DNA of 64,000 bases from BP-133 sp040756995 (GCA_040756995.1 JBFLYK010000005.1:139043-203042), one strand, 5' to 3'; shown: positions 31,649 to 40,871, numbered from the stretch's first letter. Notes: generated by a model from the letters alone, not told the origin. A program made the numbers and translations.

Positions 31649-34492
31649 CTAGAACCCGGCGACCGACACGATCGGACGGTTCGGCGGGCGGGCGCCGAGC
31701 GAGCCCAGGAAGGGCCGGTCGGAGAAGTTGAAGATGCCGCCGTCCTCGCCGACCATCAGGTAACCGTTGCCGTAGGGCACCATGCCCGTCACCGGCTTGT
31801 TGAGCCGGACGTTGCCCAGCGAACCCCGGAACGGCGCGTCGAAGGCGAACACACCCCCGTCGGACGCCACGAGCCAGTAGCCGCCCTGGTCGGGATCGGG
31901 CACGAGCGACTGAACGGGGGCGTTGAGGCGGGTCCAGCCCATCGACCCGGCGAAGCGGGCGTCGCCGAAGCAGAAGATCCCGCCGTCGGAGGCGACCATG
32001 TAGTACCCCTTGCCCGACGGGGTCGGGATCGAGTCGAGCACCGGACCGTTGAGGGCCACCTTGGCCATGTCGCCGTAGTGGCGGGCGTCGCCGAAAGGCA
32101 GGGCCCGGCCCCGGGTGGTGAAGAGCCAGTAGCCGGCGGCCGTCGGGGTGGTGGACATGCTCGTCACCTTCTCGCCCCTGGCCAGGCTGCCGCCGGCGAC
32201 GCCGCCGAGGTAGCGGGCGTCACCGAAGCCGTAGACGCGGCCTTCGTCGTCGACGATCCAGTAGCCCCGGCGGGACGGGGTCGGCTCGAGATCCACGGCC
32301 ACCGGCCGCGCTCCGCCGTCACCCGGGATGTTCCCGAAATGCGCCGCCTCGCCGAAGTTGGTCACCCGCCCCCGGTCGTCGACCATCCAGTAGCCGGAGG
32401 CCGCCGCAGTGGCGGACGGACTGACCGGCCCCGGCGGAGTGACCCCTCCCGGCCCCCCGCCACCCGGAGGCAGCGGAGCCCCACCGCCCGGCGGCAGGAG
32501 GAACAGGCCGCGGGCGTCGAGGTTCACCCCCGACGCCACCGTGGCGACCGTGCCCGGTCGGGGCCGGCCGTCGGCGAAGTCGACCCGGCGCAGGTCGGCG
32601 CCCTCCGACCAGAAGATGGCGCCGCCGGCCGCCGTCATCCCCTGGACCCGGCTCCAGTCGAGCCCGTCACCCTCGCCGCTGGCCACGAGGACCTGGGCGC
32701 CGACCACGTCGTCGGCCACGTTGGGCTGGCTGAGGAAGTAGCGGTAGAACAGCCGCCGGTCGCCGGCCACCGTGTAGTACAGCCGCCCCTGGCTGTAGAA
32801 CATGCCCGTCACCTTGGCCACCGGGAAGCCGTACATGATGGCGTTGTACGTCTGGTGGACGCCCGGCAGACCCCGGAGATCAACCTCCTCCGGCGCGCCG
32901 AACGTGATGCCGTCGTAGCGCCAGCGGAGGAACCGACCGTCGTCCCGGCCTTCGTAGAGCAGACCGCCGAGCCAGAACGCCCCCCGCACCTTGGCGCCGT
33001 CGCCGCCGGGGCCGAGCACCGCCGGCGCGCCGAGCGCCGCCCCGTCGAAGGAGCGCTTCACCAGACCGCCCGGGCCGACGCTGATCAGCTCGCCCGGCAG
33101 GCCGGCAGGCTGGGCCGGCGTCACCGCCGCGCCGCCGGCCAGCGGGAAGAAGGCCAGCTTCTGGTGGTACTCGCAGCCCTCGCAGCCCGGAGCCCGCCAG
33201 CCGCCGATCTTGTCGGTGTCGCTCCCGACCCAGAGGCCGTCGGCCGTGGAGGCGAGGGCCCACGCCCCCTCACCCCGCTCCCGCCCGGGGTTCCAGGGCA
33301 GCGGCAGGCCGCTGGCCGGATCGAGCGCCGCGATCCCTTCCCGGGTCACGCTTCCCGGGCCGGGCATGGCCGTCGCGTTGCTCCCGTCCGACTTCGGGTT
33401 GTTGAGCCAGCGGGGATGGCCGCCGACGTAGATGGCGGCGCCCGTAATGGCCACGGCGGTGAAGCTGTCCCCGCCGCTGTAGTTGGCCCAGGTCGGCTGG
33501 AGGTTGTCGCCCCGGGCCGACAGTTCCCACCGGCTGGCGGTGTCGCACAGCGACCCCCGGCTGGTGTAGGCGCCGGTGGTGACGACCACGAAGTACGTGC
33601 CGTCGGGGGAGATGTCGACGTCGCGGGGATGGCTGTCGAAGGCCGCCGCGCAACGCAACTGGCCCTGGTCGCGATCGTCGAAGCGGTTGGTCTGCCAGTC
33701 GATCACCCTGGCCGGGCGGGCGCCGACGTCGACGAGGGCGACCTGCCAGCGGTTCTGCCCGCCGACCACGGTGAAGTTCCCGCCGGCCACCAGCGTGGTG
33801 CCGTCGGGGGAGACGGCGATGGTCTCGACCCGGGCCTCGTTTCCTTGGCGGGGATTGGTGAAGGCGACGTCGACGGCAGAGTCGAGCGCCCCGGTGGCGG
33901 TGTCGACGGCGGCCAGCCCGGCCCGGGCCTGCCCGCCCACCGACGAGAAGTTGCCGGCCAGGAACAGCCGGGAGCCGCTGATGGCCAGGTCCTTGACCGC
34001 CGCGCTGACGGACACGTTGAAGGCCGGGTCGGCGGCACCGGTCACGGCGTTGACCTTGACCAGCTTGCGGGCGGCCGCGCCGTTGAGCGTGCCGAACTCG
34101 CCGCCCACGAACAGCTCGTTGTGGCCGGGGGCGGGCGCCAGCGCCTTGACGCCCCGGTCCAGCGCCGGATCGGGATTGACGTCGAAGTTGGCCACGAACG
34201 TCTCGTCGACCTTGTTGGTGGCCGGGTCGAGGGCGAAGAGGCCGGCCCGGGGGATCACCCGGCTCTCGTCGGCGTTGCGGACCTGCGTGAACGACCCGCC
34301 GACGTAGATGCGGTTGCCCATCGGCAGGATGGCCTCGACCTTGCCGTCGAGGACGTGCGGCGTGGCGTCGGCCGGGTCGGCCGAGACCAGGGTGTCGTGG
34401 GCGGCGTAGAGGGCGCGCCCGGCCGGGAGACTCGAGGCCAGGAGGACGAGCGCGGCCGCGCCGGCCAGGAGGAGCCGATGATGCTTGAGCAT
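31649..34492 (-). CDS. Large secreted protein: beta-propeller plus GYW...GDA repeats
   Basis: 947 residues from ATG 34492 (GGAGG four bases upstream). A signal peptide (about 1-28) precedes a propeller-like region with repeated IYVGGSF/LFLAGNFSSVGG/LVAGGNFTVVGG blades, as in DUF5122-type delta-propellers. A long middle region follows, then a Gly/Pro linker (PPGGGAPLPPGGGGPGG), then six repeats of about 40-46 residues. These read G-Y-W/Y-x-V-x3-G-x-V/I-x-x-F-G-D-A-x-F-x-G. Such repeats are common in secreted proteins of Acidimicrobiia and may bind surfaces or polysaccharide; the function is unknown. Confidence 0.85.
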   Translation of the reverse strand: MLKHHRLLLAGAAALVLLASSLPAGRALYAAHDTLVSADPADATPHVLDGKVEAILPMGNRIYVGGSFTQVRNADESRVIPRAGLFALDPATNKVDETFVANFDVNPDPALDRGVKALAPAPGHNELFVGGEFGTLNGAAARKLVKVNAVTGAADPAFNVSVSAAVKDLAISGSRLFLAGNFSSVGGQARAGLAAVDTATGALDSAVDVAFTNPRQGNEARVETIAVSPDGTTLVAGGNFTVVGGQNRWQVALVDVGARPARVIDWQTNRFDDRDQGQLRCAAAFDSHPRDVDISPDGTYFVVVTTGAYTSRGSLCDTASRWELSARGDNLQPTWANYSGGDSFTAVAITGAAIYVGGHPRWLNNPKSDGSNATAMPGPGSVTREGIAALDPASGLPLPWNPGRERGEGAWALASTADGLWVGSDTDKIGGWRAPGCEGCEYHQKLAFFPLAGGAAVTPAQPAGLPGELISVGPGGLVKRSFDGAALGAPAVLGPGGDGAKVRGAFWLGGLLYEGRDDGRFLRWRYDGITFGAPEEVDLRGLPGVHQTYNAIMYGFPVAKVTGMFYSQGRLYYTVAGDRRLFYRYFLSQPNVADDVVGAQVLVASGEGDGLDWSRVQGMTAAGGAIFWSEGADLRRVDFADGRPRPGTVATVASGVNLDARGLFLLPPGGGAPLPPGGGGPGGVTPPGPVSPSATAAASGYWMVDDRGRVTNFGEAAHFGNIPGDGGARPVAVDLEPTPSRRGYWIVDDEGRVYGFGDARYLGGVAGGSLARGEKVTSMSTTPTAAGYWLFTTRGRALPFGDARHYGDMAKVALNGPVLDSIPTPSGKGYYMVASDGGIFCFGDARFAGSMGWTRLNAPVQSLVPDPDQGGYWLVASDGGVFAFDAPFRGSLGNVRLNKPVTGMVPYGNGYLMVGEDGGIFNFSDRPFLGSLGARPPNRPIVSVAGF
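31652..32397 (-). repeat. Six GYW...GDA protein repeats
   Basis: Coding repeats at the C-terminus of the secreted protein. Repeat starts read GYWMVDDRGRVTNFGE, GYWIVDDEGRVYGFGD, GYWLFTTRGRALPFGD, GYYMVASDGGIFCFGD, GYWLVASDGGVFAFDA and GYLMVGEDGGIFNFSD. Similarity is clear in protein but weaker in DNA, so the array is old. Confidence 0.8.
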
Positions 34493-34676
34493 GGGGCCTC
34501 CGTTGGGGGACGGGTTGGCCGACATCGAGGGGGTTCGTCCCCTACGTACGCTCCGCGCCCTTCCGACTCCTGCGGGGGTAAGGAAGAAATAACGTGAGAT
34601 CTTCCCGGCCTTTCCTGACAAACAGCCCAAAGGGGAAGGCAGCGCCGGGTGACCTCGTAGCGTTTACCCTTGGGGT

Positions 34677-35510
34677 GTGGCTCCACCCAGACGGATCACC
34701 CGGGAAGGCGTGCTGGACCGCATCAAGACGGCCTTCGGCAACAACGCCGCACCGTCGATGGACGACATGGCCGCGGTGGCCGGCGTGTCACGGGCGGCGC
34801 TCTACGGGCTGTTCGGCAGCCGGGCGGAACTGCTCGAGGCGCTGGGCGCCGAGGTGCCGCCGTCGGTGGCAGACAGGATCCTGGCCACCGCCGGCGAGGT
34901 CGTCGCCGAGCGCGGCTTCGCCGGGCTGTCGCTCGACGAGGTGGCTCAGCGGTCGGGGGTCTCCCGGGCGACGGTCTACCGCCTCTATCCCGGGAAGGCG
35001 GCGCTGTTCAAGGAAGTGGCGCAGGCCTATCTTCCGATCGACGAGGCGCTGCAGATGATGGACACCATGGCCGACCGGCCGCCGAACCAGGTGATGGCCA
35101 CGCTGGCCCGCAACCTGGCCCAGGCCGGCGAGGTTCCCATCGGTGTCATGCGCAGTGTCCTGTTCGAGGTCGCCAGCGGGACGCACGGCAACGAGGAGTT
35201 CCTCGACCAGGTGTACCTCGACGTCCAGGTCATCATCGGGTACCTCGAACGACAGATGGCCGCCGGACGCTTCCGGACCGTCGACCCGGTCCTGGCCATG
35301 CAGGCCTTCTTCGCTCCGGTGATGTTCCATGCCGTCTCGCGGCCGGTCCTCGAGCGGTACGGCATGCTCAACCTGTCGCTCGACGAGGCGGTGCAGGCGC
35401 TGACCGACGGCTGGCTCCGGGCCATGGCGCCCCCGCGGCGCAAGCCCGGCGTGCCGAAGACCTCGGCCGTGGCTCCGACACGCAAGAAGGCCCGGCCGTC
35501 ACGGGGGTGA
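34677..35510 (+). CDS. TetR-type regulator with two successive DNA-binding domains
   Basis: 277 residues from GTG 34677. A first complete TetR HTH lies at about 9-57 (PSMDDMAAVAGVSRAALYGL, FGSRAELLEAL). A second follows immediately at about 65-117 (RILATAGEVVAERGFAGLSL, DEVAQRSGVSRATVYRLYPG). Only one C-terminal ligand/dimer domain follows (about 120-250), then a basic tail (KPGVPKTSAVAPTRKKARP). A dimer would carry four HTH units. It is divergent from the large secreted protein gene. A terminator hairpin covers its last codons. Confidence 0.85.
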   Translation: MAPPRRITREGVLDRIKTAFGNNAAPSMDDMAAVAGVSRAALYGLFGSRAELLEALGAEVPPSVADRILATAGEVVAERGFAGLSLDEVAQRSGVSRATVYRLYPGKAALFKEVAQAYLPIDEALQMMDTMADRPPNQVMATLARNLAQAGEVPIGVMRSVLFEVASGTHGNEEFLDQVYLDVQVIIGYLERQMAAGRFRTVDPVLAMQAFFAPVMFHAVSRPVLERYGMLNLSLDEAVQALTDGWLRAMAPPRRKPGVPKTSAVAPTRKKARPSRG

Positions 35511-35521
35511 CGACCGGGCCT
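35488..35521. terminator. Hairpin at the end of the double-HTH regulator gene
   Basis: 15-base arms (35488-35502 and 35507-35521) with one mismatch and a GGGG loop; the stop codon 35508-35510 lies in the right arm. It sits between two convergent genes and probably ends transcription for one or both. No T run. Confidence 0.55.
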
Positions 35522-35553
35522 CCGAGGCCTGAGACGGCTGCGATCCGCTGCTC

Positions 35554-35865
35554 CTAGGCCGGCGTCTTGGCGACGGGCTTCGTCGTGGTGGTGTCGCGCA
35601 CGTCGAGACTCGACTGCGACAGGAGCCGGTCGATCTTGGCATTGATGGCCGCCACCGCCTCGCGGAGCTCCTCGACCTCGTCTTCGAGGTCGTCCCAGTC
35701 GTCATCCCGGACGCGGTCGATGGTGTCGTCCAGGAAGTCGTACGTGTCGTCCATGATGTTCTGCCAGAAGTCCAGCAGGCCGACACGACGGCCCCGGCGA
35801 GACCGGTAGCGACGCCCGCTGTCGCTCCGGTACCTGCGGTCGCTCCGATATCTCCGGTCGGACAT
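35554..35865 (-). CDS. Small protein with RRYRS repeats and acidic helix
   Basis: 103 residues, AAGGAG a few bases before the ATG. The N-terminus is strongly basic with three RRYRS units (at about 4, 10 and 18). A hydrophobic/aromatic stretch (GLLDFWQNIMDDTYDFLDD) and an acidic coiled-coil-like helix (DDDWDDLEDEVEELREAVAA, INAKIDRLL) follow. The charge split suggests binding to nucleic acid or a membrane with oligomerisation by the helix. No family recognised. It has its own promoter-like sequence with a perfect TTGACA. Confidence 0.7.
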   Translation of the reverse strand: MSDRRYRSDRRYRSDSGRRYRSRRGRRVGLLDFWQNIMDDTYDFLDDTIDRVRDDDWDDLEDEVEELREAVAAINAKIDRLLSQSSLDVRDTTTTKPVAKTPA

Positions 35866-35915
35866 GCGTCGCTCCTTGCTTACGGATAGTGGACGCGTGA
35901 GATTTTGCGTCTTTC

Positions 35916-35945
35916 AACGTATGATGAATACTGCGAACCTGTCAA
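35916..35945 (-). promoter_or_regulatory. Promoter-like sequence for the RRYRS protein
   Basis: Minus-strand -35 TTGACA (35945-35940), 18-bp spacer, -10 TACGTT (35921-35916). The surrounding 60 bases are unusually AT-rich for this genome. Predicted start near 35908 leaves about 40 bases of leader with a good ribosome site. Confidence 0.5.
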
Positions 35946-35951
35946 GAATCG

Positions 35952-37175
35952 CTACTCGTAGCGCAGCGCCTCGATGGGGGTGAGCCGGGCGGCCCGGTTG
36001 GCGGGATAGAACCCGAAGAAGATCCCGACGGCGGCCGACACCCCGAACGACAGCACGATCGAGCCGAACGACACCACCAGGCGCAGTGGCCCGATCTGGA
36101 GCTGGGCGATCCCGATTCCGAAGGCGACGCCCATCGCGCCGCCCAGCAGTGACAGCAGCACCGCCTCGGTGAGGAACTGGCTGAGAATGTCGATCCGCTG
36201 GGCGCCGAGCGCCTTGCGGATGCCGATCTCCCGGGTCCGTTCGGTCACGGTCACCAGCATGATGTTCATCACCCCGATGCCGCCGATGAACAGGGCGATG
36301 GCCGCCACCGCCCCGAGCAGGAGGCTGAAGAGCAGGGCGGCGGCCTTGCCGGCGGTCAGCAGCTGGGCCTGATTGAAGATCATGAAGTCGGGCGCTTCGT
36401 CGTCCTTGAGACGGTGGGTCTCCCGCAGGACCTTGGTCACCTCGGCCTGAGCCAGCTCCGTGACCTGGCGGGACGCCGCCTGGACGGCGATGAAGTGGTA
36501 CGAGTCGACCTTGCCGACCATCGTGTCCTCGACGGTGGAGATCGGGGCGAGGACGACGTCGTCCTGGTCCTGGAAGCCGTTCGAGCCCCGCTTCTCGAGA
36601 ATGCCGATGATGCGGAAGCGGACGCCGTTGAACTGCACATCGCGGCCGATCGGGTTGTAGCCCTTGTGCCACAGCTTCTTGATGACCGTCTGGCCCATCA
36701 CCGCCACCTTGGCGTGGTCGGCCTCGTCCTGCTCGTCGATCATCCGCCCCTGCTCGGCCACGGCGTTGCGGATCTGGGCGAAGATCGGCTCGGCGCCGAC
36801 GAACTGCTGGAGGGCGTAGGTCGTGCCGTCGGCCACGGCGGTGACCCGGACCTGGAGGACCGGCGACACCGCCAGCACGTTGGGCGCCCGGGTCTTGTCC
36901 ATCAGCGCCTTGAGGTCGGCGTCGGTCAGCTTGGCCTGTTTGCGGGCCGTCCCGCCCTTGTCGTTGCCGCCCGGGTTCTGCTCGGGCCAGACGTAGACGG
37001 CGTTCGACCCCATCGTCTCGATCGTCTTCTGGACGGCGTTGGAGATGCCGGTGCCGACGGCCACGAGGAGGATCACGCAGGCCGTCCCGATGAGGATTCC
37101 GAGCATGGTGAGCAGCGAACGCATCCGGTTCGCCAAGAGGCCCCGCAGGGCCACGTTCAAGCTGTCGAAGGTCAT
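35952..37175 (-). CDS. MacB/FtsX-type ABC transporter permease
   Basis: 407 residues from ATG 37175. The first helix at about 22-42 (LLTMLGILIGTACVILLVAV) is followed by the MacB periplasmic core domain (about 50-250) and three C-terminal helices. The FtsX signature GGIGVMNIMLVTVTERTREI lies between, and the end NRAARLTPIEALRYE is typical. Such permeases work with a separate ATPase and often a membrane-fusion protein to export peptides or lipids, or act as mechanotransmitters. No ATPase gene lies beside it, so the partner is elsewhere. Confidence 0.9.
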   Translation of the reverse strand: MTFDSLNVALRGLLANRMRSLLTMLGILIGTACVILLVAVGTGISNAVQKTIETMGSNAVYVWPEQNPGGNDKGGTARKQAKLTDADLKALMDKTRAPNVLAVSPVLQVRVTAVADGTTYALQQFVGAEPIFAQIRNAVAEQGRMIDEQDEADHAKVAVMGQTVIKKLWHKGYNPIGRDVQFNGVRFRIIGILEKRGSNGFQDQDDVVLAPISTVEDTMVGKVDSYHFIAVQAASRQVTELAQAEVTKVLRETHRLKDDEAPDFMIFNQAQLLTAGKAAALLFSLLLGAVAAIALFIGGIGVMNIMLVTVTERTREIGIRKALGAQRIDILSQFLTEAVLLSLLGGAMGVAFGIGIAQLQIGPLRLVVSFGSIVLSFGVSAAVGIFFGFYPANRAARLTPIEALRYE

Positions 37176-37335
37176 CGCGCCGAACCCTCGGCCGGCCCCC
37201 CAAGACCCGGCCCCCCGGCCCACGAGGGTAGGGCCCGGGGCGACCCACGGGCAACTGCGCTGCGACGGCGTGTCTCAGGTTGTCCGGCCGACGGGCGGAT
37301 TCGGGCGGCGGATGGGCGCCGCCTATCCTCCGGCC

Positions 37336-38097
37336 ATGGATCTTCCCGACTCGCTGGGGGCCGTTCCGGACCGCCGGATCGCCCTCGGCGGACCGGTCAA
37401 CTTCCGCGATCTGGGCGGCTACGAGACCACCGATGGCCGCCGGGTCCGGTGGCGCCGGCTCTTCCGGAGCGATTCCCTGGTGCCGGTGACCGCCGAGGAC
37501 GCCCGGCTGCTCACCGGTGAGCTCGGGCTGCTGGCCGTCATCGACCTGCGGACCACCCGGGAGGTGGAACGGGAGGGGAGGGGCGGGCTGGCCGACGTCG
37601 CGCTGCACTACCACCACATCCCTCTGGTGGACGACGTCGAGCACGACCCCGACCAGCCGTGGGACCGGTCGCTGCGGGAGGCCTACGCCCACATGCTGGG
37701 CAAGCGGGCGGCCCGCCTGTCGGAAGCTCTGGAGGCGATCGCCGCCGAGGTGTCGGAGCATCCGACGGTCTTCCACTGCGTGGCCGGCAAGGACCGGACG
37801 GGCATCGTGGCCGCCCTCGTGCTGGCCCTCCTCGGGGTGAGCGACGAGGACATCGTGGCCGACTACGCCCTGACCCAGGAAGTGATGCCGGCCATGATCG
37901 AGCGCTATCCCCGCCGGGCCTTGAAGAACAGCGCCGGGTCGCCGTACCCGTCGGCCATCCTGCGGGCCGAGGCCGAGACCATGCGCCACACGCTGGCCGA
38001 GCTGACCGACCGGTACGGCTCCGCCGGCGGATGGGCCGCCTCGGCGGCGCTCGACCCGGCCGTGGTCGGCAAGCTCCGCGCCGCCCTGCTCAGCTGA
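37336..38097 (+). CDS. Tyrosine-protein phosphatase, DSP/PtpB-like
   Basis: 253 residues. The active-site loop HCVAGKDRTG (C-x5-R) is intact, and the N-terminal NFRDLGGY with later LFRSDSL and VIDLRTTREVEREG matches the PtpB/lipid-phosphatase-like group. It may remove phosphate from protein Tyr or from phosphoinositides. Ends eight bases inside the convergent oxidoreductase gene. Confidence 0.9.
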   Translation: MDLPDSLGAVPDRRIALGGPVNFRDLGGYETTDGRRVRWRRLFRSDSLVPVTAEDARLLTGELGLLAVIDLRTTREVEREGRGGLADVALHYHHIPLVDDVEHDPDQPWDRSLREAYAHMLGKRAARLSEALEAIAAEVSEHPTVFHCVAGKDRTGIVAALVLALLGVSDEDIVADYALTQEVMPAMIERYPRRALKNSAGSPYPSAILRAEAETMRHTLAELTDRYGSAGGWAASAALDPAVVGKLRAALLS

Positions 38098-39196
38098 CGG
38101 CGGCGCTGACCGGCCGGCCGACCTGGGCGCCGGTGTCGATCGACTGCAGCGTCGGTATGACCTTGCCGGCGAACAGTTCCATGTTGCTGCGGGCGACGTC
38201 GTCGGGCATGCCGGCGTAGTTGAAGATGCCGATCACGCCGGCGCCGTCGATGCGGCGGATGTTCTCCCGCAGCTGCTCGGTGACCGACTCCGGCGTCCCC
38301 GTCACCTGGAGACGGGTGAGGAAGCGACTGAACTCCTCCGGGCCGTGTTTGGCGATGCGCTCGGCCAGCTTGCCGTAGTACTCGTAGCCGGGAATCTGGG
38401 CCAGGCGGGCGTTGGCGAACTCGTAGTGCTCGAGGACAGAGGCGCAGTAGCCCATGATCCAGCGCTCGCTCATGTCCTCGGCGGCGCTCTCGCTCTCGTG
38501 GACGGCCACCCAGCTGGCCAGCAGCGGCTTCGGCGCCTCCTCGCCGTTGATCTCCCGGTACAGCTCCCGGTAGCCGGCGACGTCGGCCTCGATCGTCTCC
38601 CACGGCTTCTGGGCGATGATCATCATGCCGACCCGGAGCTCGGCCAGGATGCGGGACGTCTCCGGTGAGATGGCCGAGGCGTAGACCCGTCCCCGGAAGG
38701 AGGCGAACGGCGAGGGCCGGATCTGGACCGGCGGCTGGCGGTAGACGTCCCCGTCGTAGGCCATCTCGCCTGTCTCCAGCGCCCGGAGGATGGCGGTGGC
38801 GTACTCCGTGAACCGCTTCCGGGACTCGCTCATCTCGACCCGGAAGCCTTCGAACTCCACCCGGCCGAGGCCCCGCCCGAGGCCGAGCAGTACCCGCCCG
38901 CCCGACATGTGGTCGAGGACGCTGACCTCCTCGGCGAGGCGCACCGGATCGTGCCAGGGCAGGACCATGACCATCGACCCGAGCAGCACCCGCTGCGTCC
39001 GGGACGCCACCCACGTCAGGAACTGCGCCACGTTGGGGCACATGTGGTAGTCGGTGAAGTGGTGCTCCGCTGACCAGACCGAGTCGAACCCCAGCGGCTC
39101 GGCCATGGTGGCGATTTCGAGCCCTTGCCGCCAGACGTCGGCATCCGATCGGGCCCGCCCGGGGTTCTGAAAAAAGGCTCCTGCCCCGACGTGCAC
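38090..39196 (-). CDS. Luciferase-like (LLM class) flavin-dependent oxidoreductase
   Basis: 368 residues from GTG 39196 (GGGAG six bases upstream). TIM-barrel enzyme using FMN or F420. Landmarks: EPLGFDSVWSAEHHFTDY, GSMVMVLPWHDPVRLAEEVS, and DHMSGGRVLLGLGRGLGRVE. The sequence is close to FMN-dependent monooxygenases of the bacterial luciferase group. The 1103-codon open frame that runs on upstream overlaps three other genes and is not one protein. Confidence 0.88.
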   Translation of the reverse strand: MHVGAGAFFQNPGRARSDADVWRQGLEIATMAEPLGFDSVWSAEHHFTDYHMCPNVAQFLTWVASRTQRVLLGSMVMVLPWHDPVRLAEEVSVLDHMSGGRVLLGLGRGLGRVEFEGFRVEMSESRKRFTEYATAILRALETGEMAYDGDVYRQPPVQIRPSPFASFRGRVYASAISPETSRILAELRVGMMIIAQKPWETIEADVAGYRELYREINGEEAPKPLLASWVAVHESESAAEDMSERWIMGYCASVLEHYEFANARLAQIPGYEYYGKLAERIAKHGPEEFSRFLTRLQVTGTPESVTEQLRENIRRIDGAGVIGIFNYAGMPDDVARSNMELFAGKVIPTLQSIDTGAQVGRPVSAAVS

Positions 39197-39262
39197 GTCG
39201 GACTCCCTTCGCCGGTCGAAGGGGCCCTTTTTAACACCGCCCTGGCGGGGAAGAGGTACGGC

Positions 39263-40312
39263 GTGCGCGTCGTGATCACCGGGGCGACCGGGAACGTGGG
39301 AACGAGCCTGGTCGAGGCGTTGAGCCGGGATCCGGCGGTGGAATCGATCGTCGGTGTGGCCCGGCGCCGGCCGGAGTGGTTGGTGCCGAAGACGACCTGG
39401 GTCGAAGCTGATGTCGGTCGGGACGATCTCGATCCGATCGTCGAGGGGGCGGACGCCGTCGTGCATCTCGCCTGGCTCTTCCAACCGACGCACGATCCGC
39501 TGATCACCTGGCGGGCCAACGCCCTCGGCAGTATCCGGCTGTTCGAGTCGGTCGGCCGGGCCAGGGTTCCGACGCTCGTCCACGCCTCCTCCGTCGGTGC
39601 CTACTCCCCGGCCGAAGGAGCCGGCCCGGTGGACGAGACCTGGCCCACCCACGCCCTTCCCACCGCCGCCTACGGCCGGGAGAAGTCCTACGTCGAGCGG
39701 GCGCTCGATGGCTTCGAGGCGCAGCACCCGGGTTGTCGCGTCGTCCGGTTGCGACCGGGATTCATCTTCAAGCGGGAGTCGGCGTCGGAGCAGCGCCGGC
39801 TGTTCGCCGGGCCGCTCCTGCCGTCGTTCCTGGGCCGGCCGTCGTTCATTCCGGTGGTGCCGGCGTTGCCGGGCCTGCAATTCCAGGCGTTGCACACGGA
39901 GGACGCCGCCGAGGCGTACCGGCTGGCCCTGTTGCGGGACATGCGCGGCGCCTTCAACGTCGCCGCCGACCCCGTCCTCGACCCTGAGGTCCTCGGCCAT
40001 CTGCTCGACGCCCGTCCGGTTCCGGTCCCCGTCACCGCCGCCCGGGCCGTCATGGCCGCCGCCTGGCACCTCCACCTGATCCCCGCCGAACCGGCTCTCC
40101 TCGACCTGGCGCTCAGTCTCCCGGTGATGGACACGACCCGGGCCAGGACCGAGCTCGGCTGGACGCCCCGGCACACGGCCACCGAGGCGATTTCGGAGTT
40201 CCTGGCCGGACTGGCCGCCAACGCCGGAATGCCCACGCCGCCGCTCGACCCGGCCGCCGGGGGTCGCCTCCGCCGCCAGGAGCTGGCCAGCGGGGTGGGG
40301 GAGCGCCCCTAG
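39263..40312 (+). CDS. NAD-dependent epimerase/dehydratase (extended SDR)
   Basis: 349 residues from GTG 39263 (AGAGG six bases upstream). GATGNVG is the nucleotide motif, SSVGAYSP the serine strand and YGREK the Tyr-x3-Lys catalytic pair. Substrate unknown; relatives act on nucleotide sugars, flavonoid-like or steroid-like compounds. The gene is divergent from the luciferase-like oxidoreductase. Confidence 0.87.
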   Translation: MRVVITGATGNVGTSLVEALSRDPAVESIVGVARRRPEWLVPKTTWVEADVGRDDLDPIVEGADAVVHLAWLFQPTHDPLITWRANALGSIRLFESVGRARVPTLVHASSVGAYSPAEGAGPVDETWPTHALPTAAYGREKSYVERALDGFEAQHPGCRVVRLRPGFIFKRESASEQRRLFAGPLLPSFLGRPSFIPVVPALPGLQFQALHTEDAAEAYRLALLRDMRGAFNVAADPVLDPEVLGHLLDARPVPVPVTAARAVMAAAWHLHLIPAEPALLDLALSLPVMDTTRARTELGWTPRHTATEAISEFLAGLAANAGMPTPPLDPAAGGRLRRQELASGVGERP

Positions 40313-40391
40313 GTCCACAGCCGCGGCCGCATGGGGCGGGTGAGGTTGTGGGTAGGGGTCGGGCAGTAGCTCGGGCACTCGGGGAGGACCG

Positions 40392-40871
40392 ATGCGTCGT
40401 GCCGTCGACCAACTCATCGAGCTGATCCGGTTCGCCGGCGTGGCGGTGGCGTTCGTGGGGGTCGTCGTCACGGTTGTGCGGGCGGCGATGGCCAGCCTGT
40501 CGCCGGGCCGTAGCCGGCGCTTGGCCGAGGTCGGTCTCGATCTGGCCCGCATCGTGCTCGTCGCCATCGACCTGATGCTGGTGTCGGCCATCCTCGAGGT
40601 GGCCATCAACGCCAACGAGGTGACGTTCACCCGGCTCGCCACGGTGGCCGGGCTGCGGATCGGCCTCACGCTCCTCCTGGCCATCGAAGACGCCTTCCGG
40701 GCCGACACCGGGCGGAACGCCACCGGTGCGGGTTCCCGGTCGTGGCCCGGCATCCCCCGCCGGCGGGACTCCCGCACCAGCGCCCGCCTGGCGCCGGTCG
40801 AGCGCCCAGCCGAAAACGTCTGGCCCGACCGCGCCCGCCTCGGCCGGGACTGGCAGCGCTCCGCCGGCTGA
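40392..40871 (+). CDS. DUF1622 family membrane protein
   Basis: 159 residues, with GGGAGGACCG before the ATG. Three membrane helices: about 10-30, 50-70 and 85-103 (the last LRIGLTLLLAIEDAFRAD). The motif GLDLARIVLVAIDLMLVSAI is typical of DUF1622. The cytoplasmic tail is long and basic. Function unknown. Confidence 0.82.
   Translation: MRRAVDQLIELIRFAGVAVAFVGVVVTVVRAAMASLSPGRSRRLAEVGLDLARIVLVAIDLMLVSAILEVAINANEVTFTRLATVAGLRIGLTLLLAIEDAFRADTGRNATGAGSRSWPGIPRRRDSRTSARLAPVERPAENVWPDRARLGRDWQRSAG

Noticed and set aside
32078..34597. 839-codon plus frame opposite the secreted repeat protein
   Set aside because: Antisense shadow; signal peptide, propeller blades and repeats are all in the minus frame.
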